Shown: piece by piece, positions 17,792-26,251 of the stretch
Position numbering within the stretch: the stretch's first letter is position 1
How the letters are laid out: each line of letters starts with the position of its first letter
Assembly: GCA_946482335.1 (NCBI GenBank)
Contig: CAMLRG010000042.1
Location: 1-32,585, forward strand
Length of the DNA stretch: 32,585 nucleotides
Direction: 5' to 3'
Origin: an uncultured Duganella sp.
Lineage (GTDB): Bacteria; Pseudomonadota; Gammaproteobacteria; Burkholderiales; Burkholderiaceae
Notes under the pieces: model-generated
What the model was told of the DNA's origin: nothing
Seen by the model: the letters and a program-made list of their open reading frames with translations, nothing else
Databases searched by the model: none
Translations under genes and position numbers: made by a program

Positions 17792-17821
17792 AATACCCCT
17801 CTCAAAATCAAGGAGACACAA

Positions 17822-18916
17822 ATGATCAAGACGACCCTGGTGGCCGCCGCTGCCGGCCTGCTTTCGTTCGCTTCGTGCGCAGCATTCGCCCAGGCGCCTG
17901 CCGGCTATCCCGCCGATTACCAGAAGGTGATCGATGCGGCGAAGAAGGAAGGCAAGCTGGTGGTGTACGGCGCCACTGACAGCAAGGCCGCGCAGCCGCT
18001 GGTCCGCGACTTCAACGCCCTGTATCCCGGCATCACCGTCGAATACAACGACATGAATTCGACCGAGGTGTACAACCGCTTCATTTCCGAGATCGCCGCC
18101 GGCGGCAATACCGCCGACGTGATGTGGTCTTCCGCGATGGACCTGCAGATGCGCCTGGCCTCCGATGGTTACGCCCTGAAGTACAAGTCGGTGGAAGCGT
18201 CGAAGATCCCCGGCTGGGCGGTCTGGGACGACCAGGCTTACGGCACCACCTTCGAGCCGGCCGCCATCGTCTACAACAAGCGCCTGGTCGACGCCAGGGA
18301 AGTGCCGCAGACCCACGCCGACTTCGTCAAGCTGATCCAGCAGCCGAAGTTCAAGGACAAGGTCACCACCTATGACATTGAAAAGTCGGGCGTCGGCTTC
18401 ATGTTCATGACCCAGGATGCCAAGGAATACCCGAAGTTCCTGGAACTGGAGAATGCCTTCGGCGAAGCCAAGGTGCGCGTGCAATCCTCGACCGGCACCA
18501 TGATGGAGCGCATCTCCTCCGGTGAAAACCTGATCGGCTACAACGTGCTCGGTTCCTACGCCCTGGTGCGCGCCAAGACCGACCCTTCGATCGGCGTGCA
18601 GCTGCCGAAGGATTACACCCTGGTGATGTCGCGCGTGATCTTCATCAACAAAGGCGCCAGGAACGTCAACGCCGCCAAGCTGTGGATGGACTACATGCTG
18701 TCGCAGCGCGGCCAGACCGTCATCGCCAACGAATCGAAGCTGTACGCGATCCGTGCCGACGTCACCGGCGAAACAACCTCGGCTGACCTGATCAAGCAGG
18801 TCGGCCAGGACAAGATCAAGCCGGTGCCGGTGCACCCGATCCTGCTGCAATTCCTCGGCCCACAGAAGCGCATGGCGTTCCTGAAGCAGTGGAAAGAAAC
18901 CGCCGGCAAGAAATAA
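17822..18916 (+). CDS. ABC transporter substrate-binding protein (COG1840, 'ferric' family)
   Basis: A 364-residue periplasmic binding protein. The signal peptide ends near AAFAQ, then VIDAAKKEGKLVVYGATDSKAAQPLVRDFNALYPGI, the N-terminal signature of the FbpA/AfuA/PgtC-like group. AAGGAG (17809-17814) precedes the ATG. The adjacent Tyr-Tyr pair that coordinates iron in FbpA is absent: there is no YY anywhere in the protein. Ferric iron is therefore doubtful. Members of this family also bind organic phosphates, as AfuA does with hexose phosphates. The permease and ATPase follow directly, so this is the binding protein of a complete ABC importer. Confidence 0.87.
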   Translation: MIKTTLVAAAAGLLSFASCAAFAQAPAGYPADYQKVIDAAKKEGKLVVYGATDSKAAQPLVRDFNALYPGITVEYNDMNSTEVYNRFISEIAAGGNTADVMWSSAMDLQMRLASDGYALKYKSVEASKIPGWAVWDDQAYGTTFEPAAIVYNKRLVDAREVPQTHADFVKLIQQPKFKDKVTTYDIEKSGVGFMFMTQDAKEYPKFLELENAFGEAKVRVQSSTGTMMERISSGENLIGYNVLGSYALVRAKTDPSIGVQLPKDYTLVMSRVIFINKGARNVNAAKLWMDYMLSQRGQTVIANESKLYAIRADVTGETTSADLIKQVGQDKIKPVPVHPILLQFLGPQKRMAFLKQWKETAGKK

Positions 18917-18926
18917 GGAGCTGTCA

Positions 18927-20702
18927 ATGACAACCGCGACTTTGCAGGGAACAGGGCGCGCCGGGTTCAACTGGCCGCGCGGGATTGTGGCAGTGCTGAC
19001 CTGCACCGCCATCTTCCTGCCGCTGTTCCTGATCTTTTACCAGAGCTTCCTGTCGGCCCCGTTCTTCATGCCCGGCAAGGAAGCGGGACTGGACGCCTAT
19101 CGCTTCATCTGGGAAGACCCCGATTTTTCGATGGCGTTCAAGAATGGCCTGATGCTGGCCACCGGGCTGGCAGCCATTGCGGTGCCGCTGGGCGGCATGC
19201 TGGCCTTCCTGATGGTGCGCACCGACCTGCCGGGTCGCGGCTGGATTTCGCCACTGCTGCTGGTGCCGATCTTCGTCTCGCCGATGGTGATGGGCTTCGG
19301 CTACGTGGTGGCCATGGGGCCGGTGGGCTTCTATTCCACCTGGATCAAGGACTTGATCGGCTTCATTCCCTGGAATATCTATTCCTTCACCAGCATCGTC
19401 GTCATCGCCGGCCTGACCCATGTGCCGCACGTCTACCTGTATGCTTCGTCCGCGCTGAAGAGCCTCGGCTCGGACGTCGAGGAGGCGGCGCGCGTGGCCG
19501 GCGCCTCGCCGCTGCAGGTGATGTTCAACGTCTCGCTGCCGATGATCATGCCGGCGCTGGCCTATGCGGGCGTGCTGGTGTTCTTCCTCGGCTTCGAAGT
19601 GTTCGGCCTGGTGCTGGTGCTGGGCGACCCGGAAGGCCACCTGGTGCTGCCGACCTACCTGTACAAACTGACCAACAAGCTGGGCACCCCGTCCTACCAC
19701 CTGATGGCGGCGGTGGCAGTGTGCCTGGTGGCGGTGACCATGCCGCTGGTGATGCTGCAGCGCTGGCTGCTGAAGTCGGCCAATAAATATGTGTCCATCA
19801 AGGGCAAGGGCGCGCGCAGCAAGGCGCTGCCGCTCGGCCGCTGGAAGTGGCTGGCCTTTGCGCTGCTGGGCGCCTGGCTGCTGTTCACCATCGTGATGCC
19901 GCTGTCCGGCATTGCGCTGCGCTCCTTCGTGCAGTACTGGGGCGAGGGCGTCAAGCTGGCCGACGTGCTCACGCTGCAGCACTTCCGCGATATCTTCGAA
20001 CAGCATGCGCTGATCCGCGGCATCATCAACACGGTGCTGATCGGCGTGATCGGCGGCGGCCTGACGATCGTCTGCTACAGCTTCATCGCACTGGCCATGC
20101 ACCGCAAGCCCGATATGCTGACCCGCATCCTGGACTACAGCGTGCTGGTGCCGCGTGCGGTGCCGGGCCTGCTGGCCGGCCTGGCTTTCCTGTGGGTGTT
20201 CCTGTTCGTGCCGAGCTGGCTCGATGGCATGCTCAAAGGCTCGGAAAGCGTGGTGGCCTTGTGGCTGACGGAAAACCTGATCCCGGCGCTGCGCAGCCTG
20301 CGCACCACCATCTTCGCGGTGTGGCTGGCGTATTCCGTGGTGTGGATGGCTTACGGCATGCGCCTGATTTCCACCGCCTTGCTGCAAGTGGGTCCCGAAC
20401 TGGAAGAGGCGGCACGCGCAGTCGGCGCCCGCCGCGGGCAGGTGACGCGCGACGTGACCCTGCCGCTGATCAAATACGGCTTGATGGGCGCGTGGCTGAT
20501 GATCTTCCTGATCTTCGAGCGCGAATATTCGACCGGCGTCTACCTGCTCTCGCCAGGCACCGAAGTGATTGGCGCGCTGATCGTGTCGCTGTGGGCGGGC
20601 GGTTCGACCGACCTCGTGGCGGCGCTGTCCTTCATCAACATCACCCTGGTCGGCATCGGCCTGGGCATCGCGCTGCGCTTCGGCGTCAAGCTGCATAACT
20701 GA
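18927..20702 (+). CDS. ABC transporter permease, fused two-domain (FbpB-like)
   Basis: A 591-residue inner-membrane protein made of two permease domains in one chain, about 12 transmembrane helices in all. Each half has an EAA loop that docks on the ATPase: EEAARVAGASPLQVMFNVSLPMI in the first half and EEAARAVGARRGQVTRDVTLPLI in the second. This double arrangement is normal for the FbpB/AfuB group. A GGAG ribosome-binding site lies in the 10-nt gap after the binding-protein gene. It forms the membrane channel of the importer with the ATPase encoded 10 nt downstream. Confidence 0.9.
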   Translation: MTTATLQGTGRAGFNWPRGIVAVLTCTAIFLPLFLIFYQSFLSAPFFMPGKEAGLDAYRFIWEDPDFSMAFKNGLMLATGLAAIAVPLGGMLAFLMVRTDLPGRGWISPLLLVPIFVSPMVMGFGYVVAMGPVGFYSTWIKDLIGFIPWNIYSFTSIVVIAGLTHVPHVYLYASSALKSLGSDVEEAARVAGASPLQVMFNVSLPMIMPALAYAGVLVFFLGFEVFGLVLVLGDPEGHLVLPTYLYKLTNKLGTPSYHLMAAVAVCLVAVTMPLVMLQRWLLKSANKYVSIKGKGARSKALPLGRWKWLAFALLGAWLLFTIVMPLSGIALRSFVQYWGEGVKLADVLTLQHFRDIFEQHALIRGIINTVLIGVIGGGLTIVCYSFIALAMHRKPDMLTRILDYSVLVPRAVPGLLAGLAFLWVFLFVPSWLDGMLKGSESVVALWLTENLIPALRSLRTTIFAVWLAYSVVWMAYGMRLISTALLQVGPELEEAARAVGARRGQVTRDVTLPLIKYGLMGAWLMIFLIFEREYSTGVYLLSPGTEVIGALIVSLWAGGSTDLVAALSFINITLVGIGLGIALRFGVKLHN

Positions 20703-20712
20703 GACCAAGATC

Positions 20713-21792
20713 ATGAAACGAGACATCAAAATGAACGAACTGTCCGTCACGGACCTCCATCTGGATTACGGCACCGGCGCCCACGCCAACCCGATCCTGA
20801 AGGGCGTTTCCATGCACTTGCAGAAGGGCGAAGTGGTCGCGCTGCTCGGCCCTTCGGGCAGCGGCAAGACCACCCTGCTGCGCGCGGTAGCGGGCCTGGA
20901 AAGCCCGCGCCTGGGCGCCATCGACATCGGCGAGCGCCGCGTGTTCGATGGCAGCAGGAATTTCGAAATGCCGGCCGAACAGCGCAACCTGGGCCTGGTG
21001 TTCCAGTCCTATGCGCTGTGGCCGCACAAGACCGTGGCCGAGAACGTGGCCTACGGCCTGAAGCTGCGCAAGATGAGCAAGGAAGAGATCGGCCGCCGCG
21101 TGGCCGAGGTGCTGAAGCAGCTTGGCCTGGGCCACCTGGGCGAGCGCTTCCCGCACCAGTTGTCGGGCGGCCAGCAGCAGCGCGTGGCCATTGCCCGCGC
21201 GCTGGTGTACAACCCGCCGGTGATCCTGCTGGACGAACCGCTGTCCAACCTCGATGCGAAACTGCGCGAAGAAGCGCGCGCCTTCCTGCGCGAACTGATC
21301 GTGCGCCTCGGCCTGTCGGCCCTGATGGTGACGCACGACCAGGACGAAGCGATGGCGATCTCCGACCGTATCCTGCTGCTCAATAACGGCAAGATCGAAC
21401 AGCAAGGCACGCCGCAATCGATGTACGAAACGCCGGAAACCCTGTTCACGGCCGAATTCATGGGCAGTAACAACCGCCTGCCGGGCACCCTGGTTTCGCG
21501 CGATGGCGACAAGGTGGTGATCGACGTGGCCGGCACCCGCCTGCAAGCGACGGCGCGCGGGCAGGGTGGAGAAACGATCGCCCCGCTGATCCGCGTGGAA
21601 GAGGTGCGCGTGAGCAGCAGCCAGGCCGAAAACGCGCTCGAGATGGCGCTGTCCACCTGCATGTACCTGGGCGACCGCTGGGAGTGCCTGTTCAAGCGCG
21701 GCGACATCAGCATCCGCGCCCACTCGAAATACCGGCTGCAGGACGGGCAGTACTGGCTGCAGCTGCCGGCCGACAAGCTGTGGGTATTCTGA
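20713..21792 (+). CDS. ABC transporter ATPase (FbpC/PotA type) with TOBE domain
   Basis: A 359-residue ATPase. The core has Walker A GPSGSGKT, Q-loop VFQSYALWPHKTVAENVAYGL, signature LSGGQQQRVAIARAL, Walker B VILLDEP and H-loop MVTHDQDEA. The C-terminal region from about residue 245 (FMGSNNRLPGTLV, then ARGQGGETIAPLIRVEEVRV) is a TOBE-type domain that often regulates uptake. Two starts are possible: the ATG at 20713 used here, or 20731 (MNELSV), which is the more typical family start; neither has a strong ribosome-binding site. It energises the importer formed with the two preceding genes. Its end overlaps the AbrB-family gene. Confidence 0.9.
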   Translation: MKRDIKMNELSVTDLHLDYGTGAHANPILKGVSMHLQKGEVVALLGPSGSGKTTLLRAVAGLESPRLGAIDIGERRVFDGSRNFEMPAEQRNLGLVFQSYALWPHKTVAENVAYGLKLRKMSKEEIGRRVAEVLKQLGLGHLGERFPHQLSGGQQQRVAIARALVYNPPVILLDEPLSNLDAKLREEARAFLRELIVRLGLSALMVTHDQDEAMAISDRILLLNNGKIEQQGTPQSMYETPETLFTAEFMGSNNRLPGTLVSRDGDKVVIDVAGTRLQATARGQGGETIAPLIRVEEVRVSSSQAENALEMALSTCMYLGDRWECLFKRGDISIRAHSKYRLQDGQYWLQLPADKLWVF

Positions 21793-22850
21793 CCGATCAT
21801 CTGGCTTCCTCCAAAGCCTTTGCGGCCGGCTTGCTGGCCGCTTTTTTTTGCTCGTGGCTCGGCACGCCGCTGCCGTGGATCATTGGGCCGCTGTTTGCCT
21901 CGGCGGGGCTGCGCATGGCCGGCGTCGACCTGCGCTGCCCGGTGCCCGCGCGGGCGTCGGGACAATGGGCCATCGGCACGGTGCTGGGCCTGTACTTCAC
22001 AGCGCCGGTGCTGGCCGAACTGGCGGGCCGCGCTCCGCTGATCGCGCTGGCCGTGGCGTTCGCGCTTGGCCTGGGATGGCTGTGCGCGCGCGTGCTGCAG
22101 CGGCTGGCCGGCGTCGACCGCGCCACGGCCTTCTTCGCCATGGCGCTCGGCGGTGCCTCCGAGATGGCAGTGCAGGGCGAGCGCCACGGTGCGGTCGAAC
22201 AGCACGTCGCGGCCGCGCAGGGCTTGCGGCTGATGTTTGTGGTGACGGTGCTCCCGTTTGGCCTCCAGCACTGGGCCGGCGGCCAGTCTGCCGCCGGCGT
22301 CGCCGCCTTCGCTGCGGTCCCGGCGGCGATGGCATTGCCGCCGGGCGGGCTTGGTGCGCCGGCAGGTTTCGCCGTCCTGGCAGGCGCAACCTGCGCCGCC
22401 GGTTGGCTGCTGATGCGGCGCGGGACGCCGAACGCCTGGGTGCTCGGCCCCATGCTGGCAGCGGCGCTGCTGGCGGCAGTCGGCGTGCCCGTTGGCCAGG
22501 TGCCGGAATGGATGGTGCGCACCGGCCAGCTCTGCATCGGCCTCTCGCTCGGCACACGCTTCACGCCCGCCTTCCTGCATGGAGGCCCGCGCTACATGGC
22601 CGCGGTAGCCGCATGCACGCTCACGGCGCTCGGGCTGGCCGCGCTGTTCGGCCTCGTCCTCGCGCAGATCGGCGCCATCCACCCAGCGACCGCGCTGCTG
22701 GCCACATCGCCCGGCGGCATCGCCGAAATGGCGCTGACCGCGCGCGCCCTGCACCTGGACGTCCCGGTGGTGACCGCCTTCCACGCCTGCCGCATGGTGG
22801 TGCTGGTACTGGCCGTCGGCCCCGCCTTCCGCCGCATGGTACGCGAATAG
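21780..22850 (+). CDS. AbrB-family membrane protein (COG3180)
   Basis: A 356-residue, very hydrophobic protein with about 9-11 transmembrane helices. It has the family's repeated pattern: LGTPLPWIIGPLFASAGLRMAG near the N terminus and a parallel GTPNAWVLGPMLAAALLAAVG in the second half. GGASEMAVQGERHG and SPGGIAEMALTARALHLDVP are the paired P-GG-x-x-EM segments. No ATG fits; the GTG at 21780 gives the usual family length and overlaps the ATPase stop by 13 nt, implying coupling. Relatives are labelled 'AbrB family transcriptional regulator' or 'ammonia monooxygenase' in databases; both labels are misleading for an integral membrane protein. The transported compound is unknown; the overlap suggests a link to the ABC importer. 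Confidence 0.8.
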   Translation: MGILTDHLASSKAFAAGLLAAFFCSWLGTPLPWIIGPLFASAGLRMAGVDLRCPVPARASGQWAIGTVLGLYFTAPVLAELAGRAPLIALAVAFALGLGWLCARVLQRLAGVDRATAFFAMALGGASEMAVQGERHGAVEQHVAAAQGLRLMFVVTVLPFGLQHWAGGQSAAGVAAFAAVPAAMALPPGGLGAPAGFAVLAGATCAAGWLLMRRGTPNAWVLGPMLAAALLAAVGVPVGQVPEWMVRTGQLCIGLSLGTRFTPAFLHGGPRYMAAVAACTLTALGLAALFGLVLAQIGAIHPATALLATSPGGIAEMALTARALHLDVPVVTAFHACRMVVLVLAVGPAFRRMVRE

Positions 22851-22851
22851 G

Positions 22852-22896
22852 CCCGCTGCCGGCAGGTATCGGAATCCGATACTTTGCCACAGCGGG
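22852..22896. repeat. Nested 45-nt hairpin after the AbrB-family gene
   Basis: Three stacked stems can form: CCCGCTG (22852-22858) with CAGCGGG (22890-22896), GGCA (22861-22864) with TGCC (22885-22888), and GTATCGG (22866-22872) with CCGATAC (22876-22882) around an AAT loop. That gives 18 base pairs with small bulges. No T run follows on either strand, so it is not a standard intrinsic terminator. It may end or stabilise the uptake-operon mRNA, or shape the leader of the next gene. Confidence 0.65.
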
Positions 22897-22956
22897 TTGA
22901 GCGGACGGTCAATGTCCTGTATGTTGTTGTTACTTACACTATTCCTGTGACGCAAC

Positions 22957-24843
22957 ATGAGCCATCCCAGCCAGTTCGACCTGCTGAAGCAGCGCCGCTT
23001 CGCGCCTTTCTTCTGGACGCAATTCCTCGGCGCCTTCAACGACAACCTGTTCAAGACCGCCCTGGTGGTCGCGCTGGCATTCGACGCCGCGAGCTGGAGC
23101 TCCCTTGATCCATCGCTGGTCACCAACCTGGTGCCCGGCCTGTTCATCCTGCCCTACGTGCTGTTTTCCGCCACATCCGGCCAGATTGCGGAACGGGTAG
23201 AGAAGGGCAAGCTGGCCCGCTTCATCAAATGGCTGGAAATCGGCATCATGTCGCTGGCCGCCGTGGGGTGGTCCATGCACATCCTGTGGCTGCTGATGCT
23301 GGCCATCTTCGGCATGGGGATGCATTCGACCCTGTTCGGCCCCGTCAAATATGCCTACATGCCGCAGCACCTGAAACCGGAAGAACTCACCGGCGGCAAC
23401 GGCATCGTGGAAATGGGCACTTTTGTCGGCATCCTGCTTGGCCAGGTTTTCGGCGCGGTAATCGTCAACCTGGAGCCGAACGGCACCGGCTGGCTGGCCG
23501 CCGCCACCGTGTTCTTCGCCGTGCTTGGCCTGGTCACCGCATACGGCATTCCCTACACGCCGGCACCGCAGCCCGACCTGAAGGTCAACTGGAACCCGTT
23601 CACCGAGTCGATCCGCAACATCCGCTTCTCCTCCGGCAACCGCGCCGTATTCCTCTCCATGCTGGGCAATTCCTGGTTCTGGTTCTATGGCGCCATCGTC
23701 CTCGCGCAATTCCCCGTCTATGCCAAGGAATACCTGAAAGGCGACAACAGTGTCTTCGTGCTGCTGCTGACGATGTTTTCGCTTGGTATCGGCGCCGGCT
23801 CGCTGCTGTGCGAAAAACTCTCCGGCCGCAAGGTCGAAATCGGCCTGGTGCCATTCGGCTCGATCGGCCTGTCCCTGTTCGGTATCGACCTGTACCTGGC
23901 CAGCCTTGGCTACAGCGCCTCCGGCCAGGTGGATGCGTTCGCGATGGCGATGCAGCCCGGCGCGTGGCGCATCATCCTCGACGTGATCCTGATCGGCGTA
24001 TTCGGCGGCTTCTTCATCGTCCCGCTGTTCGCCATGATCCAGCTGCGCGCCGATCCGAAGCACCTGTCCCGCACCATCGCCGGCATGAACATCCTGAACG
24101 CGTTGTTCATGGTGGTGGCAACCGGCGTGGCGATCCTGCTGCTGGGCCAGGGCTTCTCGATCCCGGAACTGTTCCTGGCCACGGCCATCATGAACGGCCT
24201 GGTCGCGGTATATATCTTCTCGCTGGTGCCGGAATTCCTGCTGCGCTTCCTGGCCTGGATCCTGATCCACACCGTGCACAAGGTGAAGACCGTCGACGCC
24301 GACCGCATCCCGGAAGAGGGCGGCGCCGTCCTGGTCTGCAACCACGTCAGCTACGTCGACGCGCTGGTGATCGTCGCAGCCAGCCCGCGCCCGATCCGCT
24401 TCGTGATGGACCACCGCATTTTCAGGACACCATTCTTCGGCTGGATCTTCCGCACCGCGAAAGCGATCCCGATTGCGCCCGCCAAGGAAGACCCATGGCT
24501 GCTGGAGAAATCCCTGGTCGACATCGCCCAGGCCCTGCATGAAGGAGAACTGGTGTGCATCTTCCCTGAAGGTAAACTGACCAGCACCGGCGAGATGAAT
24601 GAATTCAAAGGCGGCATCAGCAAGATCATCGAACGCTCGCAAGTCCCGGTGATCCCGATGGCGCTGCGCGGCCTGTGGGGCCACCTGCTCAGCCGCAGCA
24701 AGGATGGCTTGCTGGAGCGCGCCTTCCGCAAAGGCTTCCGCTCGCAATTGTCGCTCGCGGTAGGCCAGCCCGTCGCGCCGGCGGAAGTGAGCCCCGAACT
24801 CCTCCACCGCCAGGTAGCCGAACTCCGCGGCGACTGGAAGTAA
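22957..24843 (+). CDS. LplT-like MFS transporter fused to PlsC-type acyltransferase
   Basis: A 628-residue two-part protein. Residues 1 to about 430 form an MFS transporter of the lysophospholipid-flippase type (FLGAFNDNLFKTALV near the N terminus; MGMHSTLFGPVKYAYMP; GTFVGILLGQVFGAV). Residues about 435-628 are a PlsC/LPLAT acyltransferase with catalytic His463 and Asp468 (NHVSYVD, the H-x4-D motif) and FPEG at 536-539. The product would flip a lysophospholipid inward and re-acylate it, recycling lysolipids. In E. coli the transporter LplT and the acyltransferase/acyl-ACP synthetase Aas are separate proteins. Here the acyl-ACP synthetase (AMP-binding) domain is missing and no such gene follows, so the acyl donor must come from elsewhere. 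It is probably a single-gene unit. Confidence 0.87.
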   Translation: MSHPSQFDLLKQRRFAPFFWTQFLGAFNDNLFKTALVVALAFDAASWSSLDPSLVTNLVPGLFILPYVLFSATSGQIAERVEKGKLARFIKWLEIGIMSLAAVGWSMHILWLLMLAIFGMGMHSTLFGPVKYAYMPQHLKPEELTGGNGIVEMGTFVGILLGQVFGAVIVNLEPNGTGWLAAATVFFAVLGLVTAYGIPYTPAPQPDLKVNWNPFTESIRNIRFSSGNRAVFLSMLGNSWFWFYGAIVLAQFPVYAKEYLKGDNSVFVLLLTMFSLGIGAGSLLCEKLSGRKVEIGLVPFGSIGLSLFGIDLYLASLGYSASGQVDAFAMAMQPGAWRIILDVILIGVFGGFFIVPLFAMIQLRADPKHLSRTIAGMNILNALFMVVATGVAILLLGQGFSIPELFLATAIMNGLVAVYIFSLVPEFLLRFLAWILIHTVHKVKTVDADRIPEEGGAVLVCNHVSYVDALVIVAASPRPIRFVMDHRIFRTPFFGWIFRTAKAIPIAPAKEDPWLLEKSLVDIAQALHEGELVCIFPEGKLTSTGEMNEFKGGISKIIERSQVPVIPMALRGLWGHLLSRSKDGLLERAFRKGFRSQLSLAVGQPVAPAEVSPELLHRQVAELRGDWK

Positions 24844-24863
24844 GAGGAGGAGCGCGTGCAGGC

Positions 24864-24904
24864 GGGGTCAGGCCCTTGGGCCTGACCCCGGTTTACCGGT
24901 TTTG
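24864..24904. repeat. Double-palindrome repeat, copy 1
   Basis: GGGGTCAGGCCC (24864-24875) and GGGCCTGACCCC (24878-24889) form a perfect 12-bp stem with a TT loop. An overlapping second palindrome follows, CCGGT-TT-ACCGG (24888-24899), then TTTTG. It lies 20 nt after the acyltransferase stop. The tail from CCGGT to TTTTG is identical in copy 2 at 32304-32345. Placement after genes suggests a REP-like element, possibly also used as a terminator on the plus strand. Confidence 0.8.
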
Positions 24905-25014
24905 TCAGCAAATGTAGCCAAGACCTACATACTTCTACATACAAACCCGCCGCCCAAGCCCCCCAGGCTCTTTTTACAATCAGTCACTCCCGACCTTTCG
25001 TAAAGAGAGCACAA

Positions 25015-25731
25015 ATGAAAACAATCCTGAAAGCAAGCCTGTCGGCCGCGATCCTGTCCCTGCTATCCGCCTGCGGCGGCAGCAACGACGACGCCGGCAC
25101 CGGCCCCAAACAATACTCCATGCTGGTCGACTTCGATAAAGGCGTGACCGGCTGGACCGGCAGCTCCTCCGACTACAGCCCCGAGACCGCCCCCACCAAC
25201 GTCACCTTCGAGCAGCGCGCCCTGCCGTCGCCCCTGACCGGCAAAGGCTACTTCATCGGCGGCACCAACCGCAGCGACGACCTGTTCCTGTTCGTCAAAA
25301 AACAGTTCTCCGGCCTGGAAAAGAACGCCACGTACAACGTCAACTTCACCCTCAAATTCGCCAGCAACGTACCCTCGGGCTGCATGGGTGTCGGCGGCGC
25401 GCCGGGCGAAGCGGTCTGGGTCTACGCCGGCGCCACGCCCACCGAACCGAAAGCCGTGACCGTCAACAACGAAATCCGCATGAACATTGACCGCGGCAAC
25501 CAGGCCGAAGGCGGCAAGGACGCCCAGGTGATCGGCAACATCGCCAACGGCCTGGCCTGCGGCAGCACCGCTTACGCCAGCAAGACCGTGAAGAACGAGA
25601 AGGTGCAAAAGGTGACGACCGACGCCAACGGCGCCGTATGGATCATCCTCGGCATCGATTCAGGCTTCGAAGCGCACTCCGAAGTGACGCTGCAAAGCGT
25701 GCAGATCGACGCCGTTCCCGCAACTTTGTGA
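25015..25731 (+). CDS. Unrecognised lipoprotein, probable beta-sandwich domain
   Basis: A 238-residue lipoprotein: signal peptide ending LLSAC with Cys20, then GGSNDDAGTG, a short flexible tether. The mature part is rich in beta strands and aromatic residues (MLVDFDKGVTGWTGSSSDY, FEQRALPSPL, YNVNFTLKFASN, then WIILGIDSGFEAHSEVTLQSVQIDAV near the C terminus). That layout resembles carbohydrate-binding-module-like or PEP-CTERM-associated beta-sandwich domains, but I do not recognise a family. Two mature cysteines (in PSGCMG and GLACGS) may pair. The ATG at 25015 has an AAAGAGAG tract upstream. It stands alone between the repeat element and the YaiI gene, so context gives no function. Confidence 0.75.
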   Translation: MKTILKASLSAAILSLLSACGGSNDDAGTGPKQYSMLVDFDKGVTGWTGSSSDYSPETAPTNVTFEQRALPSPLTGKGYFIGGTNRSDDLFLFVKKQFSGLEKNATYNVNFTLKFASNVPSGCMGVGGAPGEAVWVYAGATPTEPKAVTVNNEIRMNIDRGNQAEGGKDAQVIGNIANGLACGSTAYASKTVKNEKVQKVTTDANGAVWIILGIDSGFEAHSEVTLQSVQIDAVPATL

Positions 25732-25789
25732 TCTGCGGCGGCCCAGCGGCTAAAATGCAGGAATCATTTCATCGTACTCTCTACATTTC

Positions 25790-26251
25790 ATGCATATCTG
25801 GGTCGACGCGGACGCCTGTCCGGCCGTCATCAAAGACATCCTGTTCAGGGTCGCCGAGCGCACGCAGATTAACGTCACGCTGGTTGCCAACAAACTGATC
25901 AAGGTACCTGGCTCGCGCTTCATCCGCGCGCTCCAGGTGCCCGCAGGCGCCGACGCAGCGGATGCTGAAATCGCCGAACGCGTCAGCGCTGGCGACATCG
26001 TCATCACCGGCGACATTCCGCTCGCCGCACAGGTGCTGGAAAAGGGCGGCCAGCCGCTCAACCCACGCGGCGAGTGGTACACCAAAGACACCATCGCGCA
26101 GCAACTGACCATGCGTACTTTCATGGACGAGCTGCGCGGCGCCGGTGTCGATACCGGCGGACCGTCTGCCTTCAGCCAAGCCGATCGCCAGAACTTCGCC
26201 AACGCGCTCGACCGCGAACTCGCACGCCGAAAAGCGTCGCGGCCCATTTGA
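25790..26251 (+). CDS. YaiI/UPF0178 (DUF188) family protein
   Basis: A 153-residue cytoplasmic protein. It has the UPF0178 signature throughout: [25 protein letters not shown] at the start, [48 protein letters not shown] and MRTFMDELR. The conserved aspartates (DAD near residues 6-8, and GDI-TGD in the middle) recall PIN-like nuclease folds, but the family has no established function. The sequence TAAAAT (25751-25756) in the 58-bp gap upstream is a plausible -10 element, so it probably has its own promoter. Length is normal for the family. Confidence 0.88.
   Translation: MHIWVDADACPAVIKDILFRVAERTQINVTLVANKLIKVPGSRFIRALQVPAGADAADAEIAERVSAGDIVITGDIPLAAQVLEKGGQPLNPRGEWYTKDTIAQQLTMRTFMDELRGAGVDTGGPSAFSQADRQNFANALDRELARRKASRPI

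Noticed and set aside
17822..18916. Calling the ABC system a ferric iron importer (FbpABC)
   Set aside because: Family resemblance exists, but the binding protein has no Tyr-Tyr ligand pair and the locus is linked to TctDE and a Bug protein, so the substrate was left open.
18924..20750. 608-codon minus-strand open frame opposite the ABC permease
   Set aside because: Antisense shadow with abnormal His/Gln/Asp composition; the plus strand carries both EAA loops and regular transmembrane helices.
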